Below, one piece after another: positions 25,501 to 35,481 of a DNA stretch of 60,963 nt. Position numbers and translations under genes: made by a program. The DNA comes from Desulfobacca sp. (lineage in GTDB: Bacteria > Desulfobacterota > Desulfobaccia > Desulfobaccales > Desulfobaccaceae), in NCBI GenBank assembly GCA_028695935.1, contig JAQVHY010000003.1, positions 1 to 60,963 on the forward strand. The letters are read 5' to 3'. A model generated the notes under the pieces. It was not told the origin of the DNA, did not search any database, and was given only the letters and a program-made list of their open reading frames with translations. The first letter of the stretch is position 1. Each line of letters starts with the position of its first letter.

Positions 25501-26697
25501 GCCCAGCAAATGTTCCAGGAGGGCGTCGCCCCGATCGACGACTAGTCCGGTAGCTTCAGCACTGAACTCGTCAAAGCCGCGCTCCGGTCGGTTTTCGGAC
25601 TTGCGAGAATCATAGATGATAAACGGCACCGGTTCGGTAGTATGGGTCCGCACCTTGACCGGCGTCCGATGGTCGGGAAGCAGCAGAATCCGATGTTCTC
25701 CCAAAAATGCCAATCCCTGCCGCATGGGGCCTACTACCTGGCGGTCGAAGTCTTCGATGGCCTGCAGCTTGTCCTTTAATTCCCCGCTGTGGCCGGCTTC
25801 GTCGGGAGCCTCGACATGCAGATAGACCAGATCAAGCTCCTGCAGGGCCTGTAAAGCCGCGGCTACTTTACCGGCATAGTTGGTGTCCAGGTAACCGGTC
25901 GCGCCGGGGACCTGAATCGGCTTCATCCCGACATAAATGCCCAACCCGCGCATCAGATCTACCGCGGAAATGACCGCGCCGTGCAACCCAAAACGTTCCT
26001 GCAAGGTAGGCATCTGGGGAGCCTGTCCCTGCCCCCAGAGCCAGATCGAGTTTCCCGGTTTCAGACCGCGTTCCTGACGCTGTTGGTTGATATAATGCTT
26101 CGCCAACAACGGCCACGAGGCCTTGACCAGATCGAGCACGGGTTTCTCCGGCCCCTTCCCGGCCAGATAGTCTCGGACACTCTGGCCGGTGAGATCATGG
26201 GGCGGATGGGTCCGCCAGTTATCCTGACCCCCCTGCCAGACCAGCAGATGACGATAGCTGACCCCCGGGTAGAAGCGCTTGGTAGCATTTCCCAGATTCT
26301 GATTGATGGTGATGATCAGTTCCCGGGCTTCTTCGCTGCTGATATGTCCGGCGCTGTAGTCCTCCATGAAGATGTCGCCGCCGGGTTCGTGGCGTAGGGT
26401 AACCAGATTGCAGCGAAAGGCCACTTCCTCCGGTTGCAGGTACACCCCCATACTGGCGGCCTCTAAGGGTGCCCGGCCGGTATGATAGCGGCCCGGATCA
26501 TAGCCCATGATGGCCATGTTAGCCACGTCGCTGCCTGGTTCCATGCCAGGGGGGATGGTGCGCACCAGCCCCAGTTCACCGTGCGTGGCCAAAAAATCCA
26601 TATTCGGGGTCTGGGCCGCTTGCAGCGGGGTTTGGCCGTCCAATTCCGGCAGGGGATAATCGCCCATGCCGTCGCCGATCAGGATGACGTATTTCAT
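25492..26697 (-). CDS. ApgM-family phosphoglycerate mutase-like protein, proposed homoserine kinase
   Basis: A 401-residue protein of the alkaline-phosphatase superfamily group that includes archaeal cofactor-independent phosphoglycerate mutase. Metal and serine sites are visible: LIGDGMGDYPL at the N-terminus, GSDVANMAIMGYDP with the catalytic serine, HVEAPDEAGHSG and LLPDHRTPV. TIGR02535 members in bacteria are proposed homoserine kinases because they replace thrB beside threonine genes. Here it follows homoserine dehydrogenase by 62 bases in the same direction, and no thrB is visible in the window. A glycolytic mutase role remains possible. Its last bases are part of a REP-linked duplication. 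Confidence 0.85.
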   Translation of the reverse strand: MKYVILIGDGMGDYPLPELDGQTPLQAAQTPNMDFLATHGELGLVRTIPPGMEPGSDVANMAIMGYDPGRYHTGRAPLEAASMGVYLQPEEVAFRCNLVTLRHEPGGDIFMEDYSAGHISSEEARELIITINQNLGNATKRFYPGVSYRHLLVWQGGQDNWRTHPPHDLTGQSVRDYLAGKGPEKPVLDLVKASWPLLAKHYINQQRQERGLKPGNSIWLWGQGQAPQMPTLQERFGLHGAVISAVDLMRGLGIYVGMKPIQVPGATGYLDTNYAGKVAAALQALQELDLVYLHVEAPDEAGHSGELKDKLQAIEDFDRQVVGPMRQGLAFLGEHRILLLPDHRTPVKVRTHTTEPVPFIIYDSRKSENRPERGFDEFSAEATGLVVDRGDALLEHLLGLK

Positions 26698-26759
26698 TTA
26701 ATCCTCAGATCAAGACAGCTTTTTGTAGAAATATGGACCACATATGCCAGGTTGCCAAA

Positions 26760-28085
26760 TCAGATCTGCGCGGCATCGAGGCCCGGATCTTCAATCCGCA
26801 AGAGGATAGTTTTTTGAGCAATCTCGGGCAATTGATCAATGGCCGCCAGGGCCTGTCTGACATTGGCTTCGCGGGCCTCATGGGTGATCATGACGATGGG
26901 CACCGACTCCTGAAGCCCCCGGCCTTTCTGGATCACCGCGGCGATGCTGATCTGGTTCTGCCCTAAGATGCCCGCCACCTGGGAAAGCACTCCAGGGCGA
27001 TCCTGGGCGGCAAAGCGGAAATAGTAATTGGTGATCAGATCGTCGAGGGGTTTGACTTCCCGGTTGGTCTGACTGACATGCTCAATCCCTAAAGGAGGCA
27101 GGCGCCGCTTTATACCGTGGGTCAGATTGCGGGCCAACTCAATCAGATCCGCGACTACGGCGCTGCCGGTGGACATCATGCCCGCTCCCTGTCCGTAGAG
27201 CAGAATCGGCCCCACCGCGTCCCCGGTAATATATACCGCATTGTAAGCGCCATTGACATTGGCCAGGATATGGTCGCGCGGAATCATGGTCGGGTGGACC
27301 CGGGCTTCGATGCGCTCGCCGTCATCCCGGGTGATGGCCAACAATTTGATCTGATAACCGAATTCGCGGGCGAATTGCAGATCCACCAACTCGAGGTCAC
27401 AGATGCCTTCGATGGCGATGGCCTCAAAGTTGATGGGCACCCCATAGGCCAAAGCCATCAGAATCGCCAGCTTGTGGGCGGTGTCCGTCCCTTCGACGTC
27501 CAGGGTGGGATCGGCTTCGGCATAGCCTCGCTCCTGGGCCTCTTGCAAGGCCTGCTGGAAAGAAGCGCCCTCCGCGGCCATCCGGGTCAGGATATAGTTG
27601 GCGGTACCATTCAAAATGCCAAACATCTCCTGAATCCGATTGGCCGCCAATCCCTGGCGCAGGGATAGAATCAAGGGGATCCCGCCGCCGACGCTGCCTT
27701 CGAAGCCGATTTCCACCCCGGCCTGGGCCGCGGCCTGGAAAATCTCATTGCCGTGCAAGGCCAACAGATGCTTGTTGGCGGTAACCACGTGTTTACCCCG
27801 GGCAATAGCCGCCATCACCAACTCCCGGGCCGCGTTGACGCCGCCGATCAATTCCACCACGATGTCAATTTCCGGATCATCAATGATGTCCTGGGCTTGG
27901 CGGGTCAGCAGCCGGGGGTCGAGATTTAGCGGTCGCGGGGTCTCTAAATCTAAATCCGCCACCTTTTTCAGGATCAGCGGGGTCCCCAGGCGCTGTTGAT
28001 AGCGATTGCCACTCTCGGTAAGCAGGCGAGCCACTCCACAGCCGACCGTGCCCCAGCCGATTAGCCCCACCTGGACAGGTTTCAC
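26760..28085 (-). CDS. hom: Homoserine dehydrogenase
   Basis: A 441-residue NAD(P)-dependent enzyme reducing aspartate semialdehyde to homoserine for threonine and methionine. The Rossmann start is VGLIGWGTVGCGVARLL. VVTANKHLLALHG and GGGIPLILSLRQGLAANRI are catalytic-domain signatures. LEEAQERGYAEADPTLDVEGTD-type sequence is also present as AQERGYAEADPTLDVEG. The C-terminus is an ACT domain (RFAAQDRPGVLSQVAGILGQ) for feedback control. The GTG start lies 2 bases after the aminotransferase stop, which shows an operon with alaC upstream and apgM downstream. Confidence 0.95.
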   Translation of the reverse strand: MKPVQVGLIGWGTVGCGVARLLTESGNRYQQRLGTPLILKKVADLDLETPRPLNLDPRLLTRQAQDIIDDPEIDIVVELIGGVNAARELVMAAIARGKHVVTANKHLLALHGNEIFQAAAQAGVEIGFEGSVGGGIPLILSLRQGLAANRIQEMFGILNGTANYILTRMAAEGASFQQALQEAQERGYAEADPTLDVEGTDTAHKLAILMALAYGVPINFEAIAIEGICDLELVDLQFAREFGYQIKLLAITRDDGERIEARVHPTMIPRDHILANVNGAYNAVYITGDAVGPILLYGQGAGMMSTGSAVVADLIELARNLTHGIKRRLPPLGIEHVSQTNREVKPLDDLITNYYFRFAAQDRPGVLSQVAGILGQNQISIAAVIQKGRGLQESVPIVMITHEAREANVRQALAAIDQLPEIAQKTILLRIEDPGLDAAQI

Positions 28086-28087
28086 GA

Positions 28088-29263
28088 TTATTTCCCTTGC
28101 AATACTTTTCGAAGCCCGCGAATCGCTTGATTAATCCGGTGTGTATTCTCGACCAGGGCAAAGCGCACGTATTCATCACCATATTCGCCGAAGCCCAGGC
28201 CGGGCGAGACCGCCACTTTGGCCTCCCTGATCAACATTTTAGAAAATTCCACTGATTTCAAGTGGCGAAATTTCTTGGGGATCTTGGCCCAGACAAACAT
28301 CGTCCCTTTGGGCGGCTCCACTCGCCAGCCGATGCGCTTGAGACCGCGACAGAGGGCGTCGCGTCGTTCCTTATAAGTATTAACAATATCCAGCACCGGC
28401 TCGTACGGGCCATTTAAGGCGATGATGCCGGCGATCTGAATCGGCTGAAAAACCCCGTAATCCAGGTAGCTCTTGATCCGGGTCAGGGCGTGCACTAATT
28501 TCGGGTTGCCCACCGTGAAACCTAAGCGCCAACCCGGCATACTATAACTTTTGGACAGCGAGAACAGTTCTACCCCGACCTCTTTGGCTCCCGGCACCTC
28601 CAGAAAACTGGGGGCGATGTAGCCATCAAAGACCAGGTCGGCATAAGCAAAGTCATGAACAATCATGACATTATATTCTTGCGCATAGGCCACCACTTTC
28701 TCGAAAAACTCCCGCTCCACCACCGCGGTAGTGGGATTATGGGGAAAAGAGATGATCAGCATCTTGGGCCGCGGTTGGATAAGCCGGGTAATGGTCACCA
28801 GATCCTCGAAGAAATCCCGGTCAGGATCCAGGGGAATGCTCACCAGGTCGCCACCCGAGATGACCACGGAATAAGCATGGATGGGATAGGTAGGATTGGG
28901 CACCAGCACCACTTCGCCCGGGCTGATGGTAGCCAGCACTAGGTGGGACAGACCCTCCTTGGCGCCGATGGTAGCAATGGCCTCGGTTTCCGGATCGATA
29001 TCGACATTATAGCGGCGTTTATACCAATCGGCGATCGCCCCCCGGAGTTTGGTGATCCCACGAGAAGCAGAATAGCGATGGTTATGAGCTTTCTGCGCCG
29101 CTTCGAGCAATTTGTCAACAATATGCTGAGGAGTGGGGAGATCAGGGTTGCCCATGCCTAGATCGATGATGTCTTCCTGCCGGCGCCGGGCCTCCATCTT
29201 CAAGGCATTGACGGTGGCAAAGACATACTCCGGCAACCTTTTCATGCGGGGAAATTCTTCCAT
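28088..29263 (-). CDS. alaC: AlaC-like class I/II PLP aminotransferase
   Basis: A 391-residue fold-type I aminotransferase, closest in appearance to AlaC alanine/glutamate transaminases and LL-diaminopimelate aminotransferases. The PLP lysine is in [15 protein letters not shown]. Other marks are [37 protein letters not shown] and the C-terminal [13 protein letters not shown]. The ATG at 29263 is chosen because AAGGA lies 7 bases upstream, whereas the track start at 29284 has a poorer site. It is the first gene of the alaC-hom-apgM unit, where it may make alanine or an aspartate-family amino acid. Confidence 0.88.
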   Translation of the reverse strand: MEEFPRMKRLPEYVFATVNALKMEARRRQEDIIDLGMGNPDLPTPQHIVDKLLEAAQKAHNHRYSASRGITKLRGAIADWYKRRYNVDIDPETEAIATIGAKEGLSHLVLATISPGEVVLVPNPTYPIHAYSVVISGGDLVSIPLDPDRDFFEDLVTITRLIQPRPKMLIISFPHNPTTAVVEREFFEKVVAYAQEYNVMIVHDFAYADLVFDGYIAPSFLEVPGAKEVGVELFSLSKSYSMPGWRLGFTVGNPKLVHALTRIKSYLDYGVFQPIQIAGIIALNGPYEPVLDIVNTYKERRDALCRGLKRIGWRVEPPKGTMFVWAKIPKKFRHLKSVEFSKMLIREAKVAVSPGLGFGEYGDEYVRFALVENTHRINQAIRGLRKVLQGK

Positions 29264-29317
29264 TGCGGTTTCCTTTACGGCCATCAGCGGCCCCCAGAAT
29301 TTTTTAAATAATTAATA

Positions 29318-29345
29318 ATTACATCAAATAACCCTGATTTGTCAA
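29318..29345 (-). promoter_or_regulatory. Sigma-70 type promoter of the alaC-hom-apgM operon
   Basis: On the minus strand TTGACA (29345-29340), a 16-base spacer, then TGTAAT (29323-29318). The transcript would begin near 29311, giving a leader of about 50 bases before the chosen ATG. The rest of the spacer back to 29546 shows no gene. Confidence 0.5.
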
Positions 29346-29546
29346 ACCCCTTGGCTGGACGTAATTAACCGAACCATCCAAATAATTTTTTTTTAGTCTT
29401 CGCGATAAACCGGTCTTAGGGCGTTATGGAGAATAATTACCTGATTTGACCATGATTTAAATGGCTCGTTATAGGACTGGGGGTAGGAGGGACAACCTGG
29501 GCCAGGTTGATATGCTCCCGGCCCAGAAAGGTATAAAAGTTAGCGA

Positions 29547-29696
29547 CTAATCCATTTCCAGCATTTTCTTGCCACAGCACTCCGGCCGGGGCTCGCCTTT
29601 TTTAACTTCCTTAAAGGCATTGCATTGAGAACAGTAATACCGCAGGGTTTCCTCGGTCTTGCCCACTTCGGCCATTTTACAGCCGCATCCACACAT
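29547..29696 (-). CDS. Small cysteine-rich metal-binding protein (49 residues)
   Basis: This gene is too short for the ORF track. It encodes MCGCGCKMAEV..., then RYYCSQCNAF and PRPECCGKKMLEM. It has seven cysteines grouped as CxCxC, CxxC and CC, an arrangement like small zinc-ribbon or rubredoxin-type proteins. GGAGG lies 8 bases before the ATG, a strong ribosome site. It stands alone between the alaC operon and a YkgJ-family gene. Similar tiny proteins occur in anaerobes, where a redox or metal role is assumed. I cannot name a function. Confidence 0.75.
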   Translation of the reverse strand: MCGCGCKMAEVGKTEETLRYYCSQCNAFKEVKKGEPRPECCGKKMLEMD

Positions 29697-29975
29697 TATT
29701 TTGCCCTCCAGGTTAATTTTTTAGCTTCTCGCTGACTAGTAAGTAATCTTTACTTTTAAATAATATTTATCATATTTAAAAAATCAAGAGGTCAGTGGAG
29801 AAATTTTTTAGATTTTCTGCACTGGACTAAATAAGTGCGCAGTTCTAAACATGAATTATCTAGCAGGTCTAATTTACCGGTTTCAGGGGAGAAAGAGGAT
29901 AGGCCAAGGGGAGCCATATGGCTTTGGCCCCCTCTGCCATAATTATTTTTAAAGGTAATATTTCTAAGAAGTGGG

Positions 29976-30908
29976 TTAAGCAGCAGGCTCCAACTGGAAA
30001 ATTCCGGCTGGGGTCATAGTGGCTTTAATACCAAGCTGTCCCAGGAGTTGGCTGAGTGACCGGCCCAACAACAATTCCGTGGCCAGCGCCGGGACCTCCC
30101 AGTCATCGATCAACATCTGACGCAGGTAGTGATCAAAATGGAGCATGTCAAATAGGGCTTTCTGAGCCTCTTCCCCGCCTTTAGCGAGTTCCTGCACCGC
30201 CTCCTCGAACCGCTGATAGGCACAGCGTTCCTCATGGGCCTCGATCAATTCCCATAATTCCCGGAGGTCACCAAATAGCTGGCGGCGGCTGAGTGTGGTT
30301 TCAGTTTGCGGCGGGCGTTCTTCTTCCTTCAGCCAACAGGCCTGGTCCTGACATTGCTGGGGCCGCTGATCATAGATCAGACAGCGGTTCGGTCCTTCCC
30401 GATAGAACAGACACTGCCGCGAGCCGGGAAGCGGCCGGATCTTGATCCGTTCCGCGGGCAAGGCAAACACCTCACCGCTCCGGGGCGATGACACTCTTTC
30501 CCCGGTTCTCAAGGTATAGACGTCGGTCCAGCTCAGGACATTGTTCTGGAAGAGACGCAGGTCGCTGGACATCAAGGTAGGAGTATGCCGCCGACAGCAT
30601 TCTCCACAGCGGACACAGAGACCTTCGGTATTGCGTTTATGTTTCTTGGTGATCTCCAGTAATTGATACCACCGGAAACCTCTTTCGGGCACCGTCAAGT
30701 CATTCCACTCTTGGTATAGGCGCTCAAAGTTGGCCTCGCGCTTGATCCGGCCTTCCAGCTCCTTAAAGCGCCCCGACTTGGGTTCCATGCCGATAAGTTC
30801 AGTAAAATACTCTTCCCAGAGAGTAGCCATCACCTCACAAGTGCCCCGTTCCAGGGCGACAATTGGGTTATCCCGAATTTTACCGGTAAATTTCCTGGTT
30901 TTTTCCAT
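29976..30908 (-). CDS. YkgJ-family cysteine-cluster protein
   Basis: A 310-residue protein with the YkgJ (PF03692) cysteine cluster: CVRCGECCRRHTP in the middle, then CLFYREGPNRCLIYDQRPQQC and a further Cys in ACW. The family is thought to bind zinc or iron-sulfur. The N-terminal 100 residues and the C-terminal helical part are extra and unrecognised. ATG start. Function unknown. An array of 13-base and 7-base repeats fills the spacer to glyS upstream. Confidence 0.8.
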   Translation of the reverse strand: MEKTRKFTGKIRDNPIVALERGTCEVMATLWEEYFTELIGMEPKSGRFKELEGRIKREANFERLYQEWNDLTVPERGFRWYQLLEITKKHKRNTEGLCVRCGECCRRHTPTLMSSDLRLFQNNVLSWTDVYTLRTGERVSSPRSGEVFALPAERIKIRPLPGSRQCLFYREGPNRCLIYDQRPQQCQDQACWLKEEERPPQTETTLSRRQLFGDLRELWELIEAHEERCAYQRFEEAVQELAKGGEEAQKALFDMLHFDHYLRQMLIDDWEVPALATELLLGRSLSQLLGQLGIKATMTPAGIFQLEPAA

Positions 30909-30940
30909 CCAACAGCCTTTTTGAGAACTTCATTTTTTTT

Positions 30941-31033
30941 AGTTGTTAGTTTTAGTTGTTAGTTTTAGTTGTTAGTTTTGTTTTTTTTCAACAGAAAACA
31001 GAAAACAGAAAACAGAAAACAGAAAACAGAAAA
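30941..31033. repeat. Two adjacent low-complexity arrays downstream of glyS
   Basis: Three 13-base units (agttgttagtttt, 30941-30979) are followed, after a T-rich joint, by six exact 7-base units cagaaaa (30992-33033 in frame, that is 30992-31033). The second array is the complement of the gttttct array at 57245. The array lies between the ends of the glyS and YkgJ genes. Confidence 0.9.
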
Positions 31034-31040
31034 CTATCAT

Positions 31041-33113
31041 TCAGATAGTAATCCGGGAGAAATCTGCCATTTTCATAAAGGTCTGGCTGATTCGCACCAA
31101 CAGAGCCAGTCGGTTGTACCGCCGGGGTAAATCCTCGGTCATCACCAGGACATCGTCAAAGAAGCGGTCCACTGGTTCTTTGAGCGCGGCTAAGGCCCGA
31201 CAGACCGCGGGGTAGTCGCGGGCGGGCAACGCCTGGCGGACTGCAGCTTCCATCTGTTCGGTGGCGGCCAGCAGGTCATGCTCGGCCGGATATTCAAACA
31301 ACCCGGGATCAATGGGGCCAGACGGCGTATCCCGCGAAATATTGATCACCCGTTTGAAGGCCACCGCCAACGCCGGAAAATCGGGGCTGCGCCGCACTTC
31401 CTGCAAAGCCCGGACCTTCTCTAGGGCCTCCACCACATCGCTAAAGGCAGTTGACAGGACTGAATCCACCACTTCAAAACTAAATCCCTCGCCGGTCAGC
31501 AGGTGATGCAGCCGGGTGCGGAAAAAATCCAGCACCTCCGCCCTGGTTTGGTCGGGCGCGGCCGTCATTTTGTCCTGCAGCAGATTAAGGCTGAAGTCGA
31601 TAGCCGCGGCCAGGTCCAGATAAAATTTCTTGTCCGCCAGAATATTGATAATGGCCAGGGCCTGACGGCGCAGGCCATAGGGGTCAGCCGCGCCGGTGGG
31701 AATCAGCCCGACTCCAAAGCATCCACAGATGGTATCCAGGCGATCGGCAAAGCCGACCAGCGCCCCCACCAGGTTGTCGGGCAGTCGATCCCCGGCATGT
31801 CGGGGCAGATAGTGGTCAAAAATCGCCTCCGCCACCTCTAAAGCCTCCCCGGCCCGCCGGGCATATTCTCGCCCCATGACGCCCTGCAGGCTGGGAAATT
31901 CTCCGACCATGCCACTGACCAGGTCGGCCTTGCATAACGTCGCGGCCCGGCTGGCCGGCTCTACTTTGTCCGGCAACAGGTTTTCAGCCAAATAGCGGGC
32001 TAAGGCTCGGAAGCGTTCCATTTTTTCGTACGAAGTGCCCAACAGGGAATGGAACACCACCCCTTTCAGCTCCTCCACCCAGTTATCCAGGGGTATTTTG
32101 CTATCCTCCTGGAAGAAGAACATGGCATCACTGAGGCGAGCCCGCAACACCCGCTCATGCCCTTGTTGCACCACCTGGGGCTCCCGGGCCAGGGTGTTAT
32201 TGATGGCGATAAAATGCGGCAGCAGTTTCCCCGAAGCCTCTCGCAAGGAAAAATAGCGCTGATGTTCGCGCATGGCGGTAATTAACACCTCATCCGGCAG
32301 CTCTAGAAACTTATCCTCAAATTTGCCGCACGAAGTCGAAGGAAATTCCACCAGAAAGGTATTTTCTTGCACCAACTCCGGGTTGGGGACCACCTGACCG
32401 TTAACCTGGGCCGCGGCCTGCTCCAGCTCTTTGACCAGTTTCTCCTGACGCGCCCCCGGGTCCACCAGCACGTAGGCCTGCTCCAAAGCCTTAAGATAGG
32501 CCTGGGCATCGGCATCCGCCAGGGTGATGGCCTGTGGGGCCATAAACCGGTGGCCGTAGGTTACTGCTCCACTGCTCACTCCACCAAGACTAAAAGGGAT
32601 GACCTCATCTCCCAACAGGGCGACAATCCAGTGAATCGGCCGAGCAAAGGTAATGGTCTCCGACCCCCAGCGCATGGATTTGGGAAAGGACAGCCCCAGG
32701 ATCCATTCGGCCAGAATCTCGGGTAACCGCTCCCCGGTAGGCTGCCCTGGAGTGCTCTTTTTTATCGCCAGATAAGGCCCGCGCTCCGTGGACACCGTCA
32801 CCAAGTCCGCCACCGTCACCCCTTGGGCGCGGGCAAAACCCTGAGCCGCTTGAGTCGGACGGCCCTCCGCATCAAAGGCCACGGCCTGCGGCGGGCCGAC
32901 AATTTCGGCGGTAATTTCGTCCTGTTGGGCCGCGAGGTCGCGCCCTACCAGGGCCAGCCGCCGCGGCGTCCCCATAGTGGTCAACTCTGCCACCCGGAGG
33001 CGTTCCTGGTCCAGACGTTTCTGGAAGGAGGTCTTCATTTCTGCCAAGACCGGCGGAATAAACCGGGCCGGGATTTCTTCAGTGCCAATCTCCACTAGTA
33101 GTTGCAGTGCCAT
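31041..33113 (-). CDS. glyS: Glycyl-tRNA synthetase beta subunit
   Basis: A 690-residue beta chain of the bacterial alpha2-beta2 glycyl-tRNA synthetase, which binds tRNA and supports glycine charging. The N-terminal LLVEIGTEEIPARFIPP, the MGTPRRLAL segment, the FPKSMRW motif and the HD-like HREHQRYFSLR-type sequence (MREHQRYFSLRE) are family features. The C-terminal DALR-type anticodon domain ends the protein. Length is normal. It follows glyQ by 23 bases. Confidence 0.97.
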   Translation of the reverse strand: MALQLLVEIGTEEIPARFIPPVLAEMKTSFQKRLDQERLRVAELTTMGTPRRLALVGRDLAAQQDEITAEIVGPPQAVAFDAEGRPTQAAQGFARAQGVTVADLVTVSTERGPYLAIKKSTPGQPTGERLPEILAEWILGLSFPKSMRWGSETITFARPIHWIVALLGDEVIPFSLGGVSSGAVTYGHRFMAPQAITLADADAQAYLKALEQAYVLVDPGARQEKLVKELEQAAAQVNGQVVPNPELVQENTFLVEFPSTSCGKFEDKFLELPDEVLITAMREHQRYFSLREASGKLLPHFIAINNTLAREPQVVQQGHERVLRARLSDAMFFFQEDSKIPLDNWVEELKGVVFHSLLGTSYEKMERFRALARYLAENLLPDKVEPASRAATLCKADLVSGMVGEFPSLQGVMGREYARRAGEALEVAEAIFDHYLPRHAGDRLPDNLVGALVGFADRLDTICGCFGVGLIPTGAADPYGLRRQALAIINILADKKFYLDLAAAIDFSLNLLQDKMTAAPDQTRAEVLDFFRTRLHHLLTGEGFSFEVVDSVLSTAFSDVVEALEKVRALQEVRRSPDFPALAVAFKRVINISRDTPSGPIDPGLFEYPAEHDLLAATEQMEAAVRQALPARDYPAVCRALAALKEPVDRFFDDVLVMTEDLPRRYNRLALLVRISQTFMKMADFSRITI

Positions 33114-33136
33114 CTTACCCCTCTTTCGCCCTTGGC

Positions 33137-34012
33137 TCAGGCGGCCTGCTTGAGCAAAGGAAATCCCATCTCTTGCCGCTGTTTCAGATAACCCTCAGCA
33201 CATAGCCGGGCCAGATTGCGCACCCGTCCGATCAGGCGGTGGCGTTCGGCCACACTGATGGCCCCCCGCGCGTCCAATAAATTGAAGGTATGCGAACACT
33301 TCAGGCAGTAGTCATAGGCCGGCAACACCAATCCCAACTCAATGATGCGCTCAGATTCTTTCTCGTACTGCTCAAAGAGATGGAACAACATCTCCACATT
33401 GGCCTGCTCAAAATTATAGATCGAAAACTCCACCTCGCCGCGGTGGTGAATATCGCCATAGCGGATGCCCTCGGTCCAGACCAGATCATAGACATTGTCA
33501 ATGCCTTGGAGATACATGGCAATCCGCTCCGGCCCGTAAGTAAGTTCGACACTTACCGGATTTAAATCAATGCCCCCGGCCTGCTGGAAATAGGTAAACT
33601 GGGTGATTTCCATGCCATCCAGCCAGACCTCCCAGCCCAGGCCCCAGGCCCCCAAGGTCGGAGACTCCCAATCATCTTCGACAAAGCGGATATCGTGGGC
33701 CAACGGGTCGATCCCCAGGGCTTCCAGGCTTTTCAAATACAGCTCCTGAATATTATGGGGCGAGGGTTTCATGATCACCTGGTATTGATAGTAATGCTGC
33801 AAGCGGTTGGGATTCTCGCCGTAGCGGCCATCGGTGGGGCGACGGGAAGGCTCCACATAAGCGACATTCCAGGGCTCGGGGCCTAACACGCGCAGCAGAG
33901 TCGCCGGGTTAAAGGTTCCTGCTCCCACTTCCAGATCGTAGGGTTGCTGGATCACACAGCCGTGATTGGCCCAATAGCGTTCCAGGGTCATCAATAAATC
34001 CTGAAAATTCAT
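33137..34012 (-). CDS. glyQ: Glycyl-tRNA synthetase alpha subunit
   Basis: A 291-residue catalytic subunit of two-subunit glycyl-tRNA synthetase. Signatures are [55 protein letters not shown], and [18 protein letters not shown], here quoted only in part. Length is standard for GlyQ. It is transcribed before glyS. The 145 bases to folC upstream contain no recognisable gene. Confidence 0.97.
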   Translation of the reverse strand: MNFQDLLMTLERYWANHGCVIQQPYDLEVGAGTFNPATLLRVLGPEPWNVAYVEPSRRPTDGRYGENPNRLQHYYQYQVIMKPSPHNIQELYLKSLEALGIDPLAHDIRFVEDDWESPTLGAWGLGWEVWLDGMEITQFTYFQQAGGIDLNPVSVELTYGPERIAMYLQGIDNVYDLVWTEGIRYGDIHHRGEVEFSIYNFEQANVEMLFHLFEQYEKESERIIELGLVLPAYDYCLKCSHTFNLLDARGAISVAERHRLIGRVRNLARLCAEGYLKQRQEMGFPLLKQAA

Positions 34013-34157
34013 GCCTACCCTCCTCTAGCCCCCGGCTAAAATTTATGACTATCTGCGGCCCCTGGCCGTGGTATTTGACTGACGCGCTAAACCACAAAAT
34101 CTTTATTATTTAACAACACCCCTAGATGCTGTCAAGCGGTTTTGCCAGGTTTCTAGA

Positions 34158-35441
34158 TCATGCCGCAGGCCGGGTCAGATATTCCTTGGCCTCGCCCACC
34201 GTAAACAGCGACCCGGTAATCAATACCAGGTCATCCGGACCGGCCAGGTTACGGGCCTGATCAATGGCCGCGCCCAGTTCCGGGACAATGTGTTTTTCCA
34301 GGGCAAAGCCATCCGCCTGGCGGGCCAATTCCTCGGGGGTGGCGGCGCGGGGATAGCGCGGCCGGGTAAAGATGGCCACCTGGGCCAGCGGTAACAGGTG
34401 CTTAAGGATCAGACCGATATCCTTATCGGCCATGACCCCCAGTACCAGGAGCAGGCGCCGAAATTTCAGGCCGGACCTGATGACCTGCGCCAGGGACGCG
34501 GCTGCGGCGGGATTGTGGGCCCCGTCCAGGATAACTTGCGGGCGCTCCGAGATTACTTCTAAGCGACCGGGCCAATAAGTGCGCTGCAAGCCGACCCGGA
34601 TCGCGGCTTCCGGGATTTTCCAACCCTGGTTGCGCAAAAGTTCAATCACCGCCAGGGCAATTGCGGCATTGCGATACTGGTGGCGGCCCCTAAGGTTCAT
34701 GACCAGATGATCCAGGTGCGTGGACCAGCCCTGATACCGGAAACGGCCCTGGCCCTGACCCCGAACCTGAAAATCAACGCCGCCCTGATAAATCGGCGCG
34801 CCCAAATCCGCAGCGCGGGCCTTGAACAAGGCCAGCACGCGTTTTTGCCGGGCATAAGTGAATAACGGCACGCCGGGGTTGATGCACCCGGCCTTTTCCC
34901 AGGCAATGCTCTTCAGGCCGGTGCCCAGATGTTCCTGGTGTTCCAGGGCGATGTTGGTGATCACCGTCAGAATGGGGTTGACTATGTTGGTGGCATCCAG
35001 CCGCCCGCCCATGCCGGTTTCCAGGATCACCGGATCCGCCTGGGATTCACTAAAGTAGAGCAGCGCCATGGCGGTGACGAACTCAAAAAAAGTCGGCAAT
35101 TCCTGCGCATCGACCACCTGCCGGACCCGGTTGATCAACTCCAGCAGCCGCGCTGGGGCGATTTCCTGGTCCCGCAGCCGGAAACGTTCGGCAAAATCGA
35201 TCAGATGCGGCGAGGTATAGAGCCCGACCGGATAACCGGCCTGAGTGAAAATCGCCGACAGCATGGCCGCCACCGAGCCTTTGCCGTTGGTCCCGGCAAT
35301 ATGCAGGTAGCGCGGCCCCAGATGCGGGTTGCCCAACCCGGCGAGCAAACGCTGGGTCGAGGACAGCCCGAACTTAATGCCGAATTTTTGCAAATCAAAG
35401 GCCCAGGCGGTAGCCTCGGGCAGGGAAGAAAAGTTTTGCAT
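34158..35441 (-). CDS. folC: Folylpolyglutamate synthase / dihydrofolate synthase
   Basis: A 427-residue Mur-ligase-family enzyme that adds glutamate to dihydropteroate and to folates. The ATP loop is AGTNGKGSVAAML. TSPHLIDFAERFRL, ETGMGGRLDATN and ILDGAHNPAAAASL are conserved family segments. Length is normal. It is usually found with accD in this group of bacteria, but accD is not adjacent here. The start ATG at 35441 is preceded by no strong ribosome site. Confidence 0.95.
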   Translation of the reverse strand: MQNFSSLPEATAWAFDLQKFGIKFGLSSTQRLLAGLGNPHLGPRYLHIAGTNGKGSVAAMLSAIFTQAGYPVGLYTSPHLIDFAERFRLRDQEIAPARLLELINRVRQVVDAQELPTFFEFVTAMALLYFSESQADPVILETGMGGRLDATNIVNPILTVITNIALEHQEHLGTGLKSIAWEKAGCINPGVPLFTYARQKRVLALFKARAADLGAPIYQGGVDFQVRGQGQGRFRYQGWSTHLDHLVMNLRGRHQYRNAAIALAVIELLRNQGWKIPEAAIRVGLQRTYWPGRLEVISERPQVILDGAHNPAAAASLAQVIRSGLKFRRLLLVLGVMADKDIGLILKHLLPLAQVAIFTRPRYPRAATPEELARQADGFALEKHIVPELGAAIDQARNLAGPDDLVLITGSLFTVGEAKEYLTRPAA

Positions 35442-35481
35442 AAGAAGGTCTTAGCCAGGGAGTGTTGAATAAATAGGAGCT

